The translations under genes and the position numbers were made by a program. From Bacteroidota bacterium (lineage in GTDB: Bacteria; Bacteroidota; Bacteroidia; Bacteroidales; Bacteroidaceae), in contig JAEZKJ010000121.1 of assembly GCA_023415545.1 (NCBI GenBank), positions 1 through 6,851 on the forward strand: 6,851 bases of DNA, in the 5' to 3' direction. The first letter of the stretch is position 1; every line of letters starts with the position of its first letter. The notes under the pieces are model-generated. The model was not told the DNA's origin and did no database searches. It was given only the letters and a program-made list of their open reading frames with translations. Of the stretch, positions 1 to 5,377 are shown piece by piece.

Positions 1-1543
1 GCCAAATGGTGAAAGAGTTCTCAAGGTTGACGATATGATAGTAGAGCTAAAGGTCATGAAGGTTATGCAAGGCTTTCAAGTTCGAAGAGTAACAAGATAT
101 TCGGATTATGCTTTCGATGATATACCACAACAACTTTTTAAACGAAAAGGAAGTGAAATAAAGGAGGCGGATGCGATGATGAGAGATGATAAGTTCTGGG
201 AACAATATCGTCAGGTTCCATTGACTCAAACTGAAAGTTCTATGGATCTGTTTGTGAAGAAACTTGAGCAGATTCCAGGTTTTAAATACGTAATATTCGG
301 ACTGAAGGCGTTAATAGAGAATTTTGTTGAGACCGGAACAAAAGAAAACCCTAGTAAGGTTGATATAGGACCGGTTAATACAGCTATATCAAACAACTAT
401 ATTGATGGTTTACGACTTAGAATGAGTGCTCAGACAACAGCCAATTTGAATCCTCATCTTTTCTTCCGTGGATATTATGCATATGGTTTTAAAGATCACA
501 GATCAAAGTATATGGGTGAGGTAGAATATTCTTTCAACAAGAAGGAGTATTTGCCCAGGGAGTATCCTAAAAACTCAATCACTTTAAACTATATGTATGA
601 TGTAATGTCACCAACAGATAAGTTCTTAAAGACAGATAAAGATAATGTGTTTGTATCTTTTAAAACAACTACTGTTGATCAGATGTCGTATGTTCGTAAT
701 CTATCTTTAAAATATGAACGTGAAATTGAGGGTGGATTGAAAACAACTTTGGAGGTTAAACATAGTGAAGATGAGCCAACTGGTGGACTATCGTATATAA
801 CAAATGATGACCAACGTACATTAATTCCTAATATTTCTACTTTTGAAACCTCTGTTGCTTTGCGATATTCGCCGGGAGAGACATTTATAAATACAAAACA
901 GAGACGAATGCCGGTGTCATTCGATGCTCCTGTATTTACTCTATCTCATACTACAGGTTTCAAAGGGGTATTCGGGGGTGAATACAATTATAATTTGACT
1001 GAACTTGGTATCTATAAAAGATTCTGGTTCTCATCATGGGGTAAAATAGACCTCTTCTTAAAAGGTGGTGCCCAATGGAATAAAGTTCCATTCCCATTAT
1101 TGATAATGCCGGCTGCTAACTTGTCGTATATTACACAACGTGAAACTTTTAACCTTATAAATAACATGGAGTTCCTTAATGATAGGTATGCATCGATGGA
1201 CATTTCATGGGATTTAAATGGTAAGATATTTAATAGAATACCTCTTCTTAAAAAACTAAAATGGCGCGAAGCTATAGGTTTCAAGATGCTATATGGACAA
1301 CTTACTGATAAGAACAATCCAATGAAAAATTATGGTGATAATGAGTTGTTCCTATTCCCATCACGTGACGGAAAACCTACAAGCTTCGTTATGGATACCA
1401 AAACGCCATATATGGAGTGCTTTATAGGTGTTCATAATATATTCAAAATTCTTCACATTGATTATGTGCGTCGTCTGAATTATCTCGATAACCCCGGAGC
1501 TAATAAGTGGGGATTAAGATTTATGGTGATGATGACCTTCTAA
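1..1543 (+). CDS. DUF5686 family outer-membrane protein, C-terminal part (5' end outside window)
   Basis: The frame is open from the left edge (first full codon at position 2) to TAA at 1541-1543, giving 513 codons. An ATG at 35 is in frame, but coding sequence continues upstream of it, so this is a partial gene and not a start. The protein resembles the C-terminal region of the Bacteroidota DUF5686 family, whose full members usually exceed 800 residues and carry a signal peptide and a carboxypeptidase-regulatory-like domain, both missing here because of the window edge. Family-like stretches include IDGLRLRM (about 401-424) and GYYAYGFKD (470-496), followed by many alternating aromatic/polar segments typical of beta strands. 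The chain ends in MMTF; a terminal Phe is usual for proteins inserted by the BAM machinery. It is therefore probably an outer-membrane barrel. No substrate or function is known to me. It is separated from the next gene by a strong hairpin, so it probably belongs to an upstream transcription unit. Confidence 0.85.
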   Translation, partial: PNGERVLKVDDMIVELKVMKVMQGFQVRRVTRYSDYAFDDIPQQLFKRKGSEIKEADAMMRDDKFWEQYRQVPLTQTESSMDLFVKKLEQIPGFKYVIFGLKALIENFVETGTKENPSKVDIGPVNTAISNNYIDGLRLRMSAQTTANLNPHLFFRGYYAYGFKDHRSKYMGEVEYSFNKKEYLPREYPKNSITLNYMYDVMSPTDKFLKTDKDNVFVSFKTTTVDQMSYVRNLSLKYEREIEGGLKTTLEVKHSEDEPTGGLSYITNDDQRTLIPNISTFETSVALRYSPGETFINTKQRRMPVSFDAPVFTLSHTTGFKGVFGGEYNYNLTELGIYKRFWFSSWGKIDLFLKGGAQWNKVPFPLLIMPAANLSYITQRETFNLINNMEFLNDRYASMDISWDLNGKIFNRIPLLKKLKWREAIGFKMLYGQLTDKNNPMKNYGDNELFLFPSRDGKPTSFVMDTKTPYMECFIGVHNIFKILHIDYVRRLNYLDNPGANKWGLRFMVMMTF

Positions 1544-1546
1544 AAT

Positions 1547-1605
1547 TATTAAGTTACATAGGCAAAGTTAATTTCATTTATTAACTTTGCCTATGTAACT
1601 TAATA
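1547..1605. terminator. Perfect 26-bp inverted repeat, candidate transcription terminator
   Basis: Bases 1547-1572 pair without a mismatch with 1580-1605 around the 7-nt loop TTCATTT. The stem begins three bases after the stop codon of the DUF5686 gene and ends ten bases before the rarA start, so it fills the intergenic gap. The position suits a terminator for the upstream gene. No uninterrupted T-run follows the stem (the next bases are TATATC), so a classic U-tract terminator is not shown. It may instead be a 3'-end stabilising hairpin, or a copy of a dispersed palindromic element. The hairpin itself is certain; its function is inferred. Confidence 0.6.
1582..1590 (+). promoter_or_regulatory. 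rarA: Candidate Bacteroidota -7 promoter box (TAACTTTGC) for rarA and the operon
   Basis: TAACTTTG matches the Bacteroidota housekeeping -7 consensus TAnnTTTG exactly, and is followed by C. It would place the transcription start near 1594-1597, leaving a leader of about 20 nt before the rarA ATG at 1615. No convincing TTG -33 element lies 19-21 bp upstream, which weakens the call. The box is inside the right arm of the hairpin at 1547-1605, so by symmetry the same octamer also occurs on the - strand at 1570-1563. Confidence 0.45.
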
Positions 1606-1614
1606 TATATCTTC

Positions 1615-2892
1615 ATGGCACAACCCTTGGCGGAAAGATTGCGTCCAAAGACGCTCGACGATTATATTGGTCAGAAACATCTGGTAGGAGAAGGAGCTGT
1701 TCTTCGGAAAATGATCGATTCAGGTCGTATTGCTTCATTTATACTTTGGGGCCCTCCCGGTGTGGGAAAAACTACTTTAGCACAGATCATTGCAAATAAA
1801 TTGGATACTCCTTTCTACACATTAAGTGCTGTTACAAGTGGTGTAAAAGATGTTCGTGAGGTAATAGAAAAAGCAAAGAGTAACCGTTTTTTTTCTCAGT
1901 CAAGTCCTATTCTTTTTATTGATGAAATTCATCGTTTCAGCAAATCTCAACAGGATTCTCTTTTGGGAGCAGTTGAAAAAGGTATAGTAACTCTTATTGG
2001 TGCTACAACCGAAAATCCATCTTTTGAGGTTATTCGACCACTATTATCACGCTGTCAACTTTATGTTCTTAAATCACTTGAAAAGGAGGATTTGATAGAA
2101 CTAATACATAATGCTCTTGTTAATGATATAGTTCTTAAAGAGAAAAATATAACTATAAAAAATTATGATGCTCTTTTAAGATATTCAGGTGGTGATGCAA
2201 GGAAACTTCTTAATATACTTGAACTTGTCGTCGATGCCGAAGGTGATGAAATAAATATAGAAATAACTGATGAAAAGGTCGTTGATAGACTTCAACAAAA
2301 TCCTTTAGCATATGATAAAGATGGAGAACTTCATTATGATATAATCTCTGCCTTTATCAAATCTATCCGAGGAAGTGATCCCGATGGTGCTATATATTGG
2401 TTGGCAAGGATGGTGGAAGGAGGAGAAGATCCTGCTTTTATAGCTAGAAGGTTGGTAATTTCTGCTTCTGAAGATATTGGACTTGCAAATCCAAATGCTT
2501 TGCTCATTGCCAATGCTGCATTCGATGCAGTTATGAAAATAGGTTGGCCTGAAGGTAGAATACCACTAGCTCAAGCAACAATATATCTTGCAAATAGCCC
2601 TAAAAGTAATTCTGCTTACATGGCTATTAATGATGCGCTTGAATTAGTTCGACAAACAGGTAACCTTCCGGTGCCTTTGCATCTTCGAAATGCTCCTACT
2701 AAACTCATGAAAGAGCTTGGTTATGGAGATAACTATAAATATTCCCATAATTATGAGAATAATTTTACAGCCCAACAATATCTACCTGATGAAGTAAAAA
2801 AAACAAGACTCTGGCATGCTCAAGCAAATGCTCATGAGGAGAAGATGAAGGCGCAAATGGAGAGATTGTGGGGAGATAAGTATAAAGATTAA
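1615..2892 (+). CDS. rarA: Replication-associated recombination protein A (RarA/MgsA), AAA+ ATPase
   Basis: This 425-residue cytoplasmic AAA+ ATPase belongs to the RarA/MgsA/WRNIP1 family, related to clamp-loader subunits. It acts at stalled replication forks and single-strand/duplex junctions, where family members work with SSB and recombination proteins. Visible motifs are the N-terminal family signature LAERLRPKTLDDYIGQ (5-20), Walker A GPPGVGKT (46-53), Walker B FIDEIHRF (101-108), sensor 1 GATTENP (129-135), arginine-finger region LLSRC (143-147) and sensor 2 GGDARK (192-197). The C-terminal half includes the conserved DPDGAIYWLARM and ASEDIGLANP stretches (255-266, 284-293) and the tetramerisation/C-terminal domain. 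Length is close to the E. coli protein (about 447), so it appears intact. ATG at 1615 gives the family's usual N-terminus; no Shine-Dalgarno is visible, which is normal in this phylum. It is first in a four-gene cluster, and the next start is 10 nt after its stop. Confidence 0.96.
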   Translation: MAQPLAERLRPKTLDDYIGQKHLVGEGAVLRKMIDSGRIASFILWGPPGVGKTTLAQIIANKLDTPFYTLSAVTSGVKDVREVIEKAKSNRFFSQSSPILFIDEIHRFSKSQQDSLLGAVEKGIVTLIGATTENPSFEVIRPLLSRCQLYVLKSLEKEDLIELIHNALVNDIVLKEKNITIKNYDALLRYSGGDARKLLNILELVVDAEGDEINIEITDEKVVDRLQQNPLAYDKDGELHYDIISAFIKSIRGSDPDGAIYWLARMVEGGEDPAFIARRLVISASEDIGLANPNALLIANAAFDAVMKIGWPEGRIPLAQATIYLANSPKSNSAYMAINDALELVRQTGNLPVPLHLRNAPTKLMKELGYGDNYKYSHNYENNFTAQQYLPDEVKKTRLWHAQANAHEEKMKAQMERLWGDKYKD

Positions 2893-2902
2893 TTTGATGA
2901 GT

Positions 2903-3859
2903 ATGAAAATTGTAGTGTTGGATGGATATACACTTAATCCTGGAGATCTTTCATGGAGTGGTTTTCAAGATTTAGGTGAGGTGACAATATATGATAGAAC
3001 TAGTAGTGAAGAACTACTTGAGCGTTGTAAAGGAGCAGAAGCTTTAATAACTAATAAAACTGTTCTCTCGGCTGAAATAATGGATAAACTCCCCGATTTA
3101 AAGTATATAGGAGTTCTTGCTACAGGTTATAATGTTGTTGATATTGATGCAGCACGTGCACGAGGTATTGTTGTTACAAATATACCGGCATATAGCACAA
3201 ACTCTGTTGTACAAATGGTTTTTGCTCATATCTTGAATATTACAAATAGGGTGGCATATTATGCTAATCAAGATAGAGAAGGCCGTTGGAGTAGAAACAA
3301 AGACTTTTGTTACTGGGACTTTCCTATGAGTGAATTGAAAGACAAAAAGATTGGTCTTATAGGATTAGGCCATATTGGTATGGCCACAGCTAAAGTTGCA
3401 ATAGCTTTTGGAATGCAAGTTTATGCCTTCACATCTAAAAATAAATCACAGTTACCTGCTGAAATTAATAAACTTGAATTAGATGATCTTTTTAAAGAGT
3501 GTGATATCGTTTCTCTACACTGCCCACTTACTGATAGTACTAAAAATTTAGTAAATGAAGAACGATTATCACTCATGAAGTCTAATGCTATAATAATAAA
3601 TACAGGAAGAGGTCCTCTCATTGATGAACAGGCATTAGCAAAAGCTTTAAATAATGGAACTATTGCTGCTGCCGGACTTGATGTTCTATCTCAAGAACCT
3701 CCATTAGCAGATAATCCACTATTGAGTGCTAAAAACTGTTATATAACTCCTCATATAGCTTGGGCTACTATTGAAGCAAGAACCAGACTCATGCAAATTG
3801 CAGTTGACAACTTAAAAGGTTTTATTGAGAATAAAGTTATTAATAATGTTGCCAAATAG
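2903..3859 (+). CDS. D-2-hydroxyacid dehydrogenase (glycerate dehydrogenase/hydroxypyruvate reductase-like)
   Basis: This is a 318-residue cytosolic oxidoreductase of the D-isomer-specific 2-hydroxyacid dehydrogenase family, reducing 2-keto acids to D-2-hydroxy acids with NAD(P)H. From the start at 2903 the Rossmann motif GLGHIG is at 154-159. The catalytic residues are Arg236 (in NTGRGPLID), Glu265 (in LDVLSQEPP) and His284 (in TPHIAWAT), so the catalytic set is complete. The end of the second Rossmann strand reads YAFTSKN, lacking the acidic residue typical of NAD-specific members, so NADPH use is possible. ATG 2903 was chosen because MKIVVLDGYTLNPGDLSW matches how related Bacteroides proteins begin, from memory; ATG 2897 would add two residues. 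The 10-nt gap after rarA suggests cotranscription. The exact substrate (hydroxypyruvate, glyoxylate or another keto acid) cannot be read from the sequence. Confidence 0.93.
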   Translation: MKIVVLDGYTLNPGDLSWSGFQDLGEVTIYDRTSSEELLERCKGAEALITNKTVLSAEIMDKLPDLKYIGVLATGYNVVDIDAARARGIVVTNIPAYSTNSVVQMVFAHILNITNRVAYYANQDREGRWSRNKDFCYWDFPMSELKDKKIGLIGLGHIGMATAKVAIAFGMQVYAFTSKNKSQLPAEINKLELDDLFKECDIVSLHCPLTDSTKNLVNEERLSLMKSNAIIINTGRGPLIDEQALAKALNNGTIAAAGLDVLSQEPPLADNPLLSAKNCYITPHIAWATIEARTRLMQIAVDNLKGFIENKVINNVAK

Positions 3860-3861
3860 AT

Positions 3862-4323
3862 ATGACGGATAAAGAACGTATAGAAAAATCAGTTGAATTT
3901 TTTAAAGAAGGTTTTAATTGCAGCCAATCTGTTGTAGCTGCTTTTGCCGATAAATATGGTTTTACAAAAGAACAAGCATTAAAAATCTCTGCATCTTTTG
4001 GAGGTGGAATAGGGCGTATGCGTGAAACATGTGGAGCAGCTTGCGGAATGTTTATACTTGCGGGGCTTGAAACAGGTTCTACCGTAGGGTCCGATAAAGA
4101 TGGTAAAAAGAATAATTATGAATTTGTTCAACAGTTAGCCGAGGAGTTTAAAAGAAGAAATGGAGCATTGAAATGTTCTGATCTGCTTAAACTCTCAGCC
4201 GGTACGCCTATTGTTTCCACTCCAGAAACAAGAACAGAGCAATATTATAAAAAACGCCCATGTGTGCAGATCGTTGAAGAGGCTGCAAAAATATGGGTGG
4301 AGAGCATGGAAAAGAGAAAGTGA
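3862..4323 (+). CDS. C_GCAxxG_C_C family putative redox protein
   Basis: This 153-residue soluble protein matches the small C_GCAxxG_C_C family, defined by four conserved cysteines and a CGAxxG motif; its biochemical activity is unknown and a redox or metal-binding role is presumed. The cysteines are Cys20 (in FNCSQSV), Cys57 (starting CGAACG, 57-62), Cys105 (in LKCSDLL) and Cys133 (in KRPCVQI). A fifth, Cys61, occupies one of the variable positions of CGAxxG, creating a Cys-x3-Cys pair. A glycine-rich FGGGIGRM segment (46-53) precedes the motif. No signal peptide or membrane segment is present. Length is near the family's usual 140 residues. ATG 3862 lies two bases after the dehydrogenase stop, so translational coupling is likely. 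Family members are often found near transporter genes; here the neighbours are a dehydrogenase and a membrane regulator. Confidence 0.9.
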   Translation: MTDKERIEKSVEFFKEGFNCSQSVVAAFADKYGFTKEQALKISASFGGGIGRMRETCGAACGMFILAGLETGSTVGSDKDGKKNNYEFVQQLAEEFKRRNGALKCSDLLKLSAGTPIVSTPETRTEQYYKKRPCVQIVEEAAKIWVESMEKRK

Positions 4324-4336
4324 TGTAATTTATTTT

Positions 4337-5221
4337 ATGAATAAAAACAGTTTTACCTACCGTGTAATATCTATATCTGTAGCAGTTGTATTAATAATGG
4401 CTCTTTTACAACCATTTGGTATAGATAGGATCAATAATTATAAATACCCTATAATTATTGGGTATGGTTTTTTAACTGCCATTGCTTACATACTCAATGA
4501 TATAATTACATCTTATGTGTTTCGACTTAAGAGAAATGAACATAACAATAATGTTTATTACTATTTGATTTATAACATCTCCTTTATTTTTGTTATGGCT
4601 CTTCTCATTACTCTTTATGCCTCTATTTTATTTTCGGGTAATATTAAAAACTCTTTTTTTGATGCTGAAGGTAATTTCGAACTTAAATCATTTTGGATAA
4701 ACTGTTTGTATGTTCTTATCATAACTTTTTTTATCTCTACTTACCAATATTTTGTTGATAGAAACAGAATTCTTTCAGCTAGACTTAAAGAGGAGATTGA
4801 TCTGAATAGAGCTTTAGAAAGAAGAAGTACAAATAATTCTAATACTCATAATGATAATACTCTTCTACAGGAAAATGAAAAAGTAATTGAGATTAAAGGT
4901 AGTACAAAAGAATCGATAACACTTTTTCCCTCTCAACTTCAATTTATTGAGGCGGAAGGGAATTATATAAATATATTTTATATTGATAAGGATCTACCTC
5001 AAAAGAAAACAATTCGTTGTACATTAAAGCAAGTGGAAGAGTTATTGAAAAATCACGCAAACATTATTAGATGTCATCGAGCTTTTATTATTAATATCGA
5101 TAAAATTTCCCATGTTGATGGAAATGCGCAAGGTTATAGACTTCATATTAATGGAACTGATAGAACAGCGTTGGTATCGCGTGCATATGCTTCATCACTA
5201 TATAATTTAATTGAATCCTAA
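4337..5221 (+). CDS. Membrane-anchored LytTR-family DNA-binding regulator
   Basis: This 294-residue protein joins an N-terminal membrane region to a C-terminal LytTR DNA-binding domain. Four hydrophobic helices are visible at about 10-28, 38-62, 76-98 and 120-140. A charged, helix-prone linker follows (about 141-165), then an Asn-rich stretch (166-175) and the LytTR domain at about 190-294. Domain hallmarks are FIEAEGNYINIF (203-214), RCHRAFIIN (245-253) and VSRAY (280-284). There is no receiver domain, so it is not a classical response regulator; the DNA-binding domain appears tethered at the inner face of the cytoplasmic membrane. The start at 4337 (MNKNSFTYRV) is 13 nt after the previous stop. 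An in-frame ATG at 4211 would add 42 unlike residues read out of frame within the preceding gene and was rejected. It is last in the operon and lies directly upstream of direct repeats and an outer-membrane barrel gene, plausible targets. The sensed signal is unknown. Confidence 0.9.
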   Translation: MNKNSFTYRVISISVAVVLIMALLQPFGIDRINNYKYPIIIGYGFLTAIAYILNDIITSYVFRLKRNEHNNNVYYYLIYNISFIFVMALLITLYASILFSGNIKNSFFDAEGNFELKSFWINCLYVLIITFFISTYQYFVDRNRILSARLKEEIDLNRALERRSTNNSNTHNDNTLLQENEKVIEIKGSTKESITLFPSQLQFIEAEGNYINIFYIDKDLPQKKTIRCTLKQVEELLKNHANIIRCHRAFIINIDKISHVDGNAQGYRLHINGTDRTALVSRAYASSLYNLIES

Positions 5222-5233
5222 TATTTACCATTG

Positions 5234-5251
5234 GTCACAGAAATCTGTTAC
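5234..5251. repeat. Short imperfect dyad downstream of the LytTR gene
   Basis: GTCACAG (5234-5240) pairs with CTGTTAC (5245-5251) around AAAT, giving seven positions with one mismatch (C5236/T5249). It starts 13 nt after the LytTR stop codon. It is too weak and lacks a T-run, so a terminator role is doubtful; it could equally be an operator half-site pair or chance. Confidence 0.25.
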
Positions 5252-5302
5252 TCATCCCAGATAATAACTTTATATCCCACATTTGTTTAGATACATCCCA
5301 TA
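5251..5302 (+). promoter_or_regulatory. Three phased direct repeats (ATCCCA), candidate operator
   Basis: ATCCCA occurs at 5254-5259, 5274-5279 and 5295-5300. The matching context is wider: YWYATCCCANA at 5251-5261, 5271-5281 and 5292-5302. The spacing is 20 and 21 bp, about two helical turns, so all three copies face the same side of the DNA. LytTR proteins characteristically bind tandem direct repeats of about 9 bp whose starts are some 21-22 bp apart, and a LytTR gene ends 29 bp upstream of the first repeat. The motif does not resemble the published LytTR consensus that contains GTT, so assignment to this regulator rests on geometry and location. The likely target is the barrel gene starting at 5378. 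Confidence 0.4.
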
Positions 5303-5377
5303 CTTTTCTTAACCATTTTTTCTCTAAATAATTTCGTTTCATCTTTTATCGCAATGTTGAAACTAAAAATTATTTTT

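Larger units (their letters stand above)
1615..5221 (+). other. Probable four-gene operon: rarA, D-2-hydroxyacid dehydrogenase, CGAxxG redox protein, LytTR regulator
   Basis: The four genes share one strand with gaps of only 10, 2 and 13 nt and no hairpin between them. A candidate promoter box precedes the first gene and a 156-nt intergenic region follows the last. Single-transcript organisation is inferred from spacing; internal promoters within coding sequence cannot be excluded. Confidence 0.65.

Noticed and set aside
35..37. ATG 35 as the true start of the first gene
   Set aside because: The same frame is open upstream to the window edge, and the protein begins in the middle of the DUF5686 region without a signal peptide.
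1012..1317. Antisense open frame of about 100 codons on the - strand
   Set aside because: It lies wholly within the DUF5686 coding sequence, matches no recognisable family and looks like a frame shadow.
2894..2902. TTG at 2894 or ATG at 2897 as start of the dehydrogenase
   Set aside because: They add only two or three residues before the family-typical MKIVVLDGYT start at 2903; ATG 2897 remains possible but changes nothing in function.
4211..4336. In-frame upstream ATG that would extend the LytTR protein by 42 residues
   Set aside because: The extension lies inside the C_GCAxxG_C_C gene in another frame and is basic and unlike a membrane-protein start; ATG 4337 gives a normal N-terminus just before the first membrane helix.
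5329..5336. TAATTTCG as a -7 promoter box for the barrel gene
   Set aside because: One mismatch from TAnnTTTG and no TTG at the expected distance. TAACTTTA at 5265-5272 and CACATTTG at 5278-5285 are equally imperfect, so no promoter could be chosen.
5222..5377. Terminator or small gene between the LytTR and barrel genes
   Set aside because: No stem followed by a T-run and no plausible small reading frame with a family-like product was seen.
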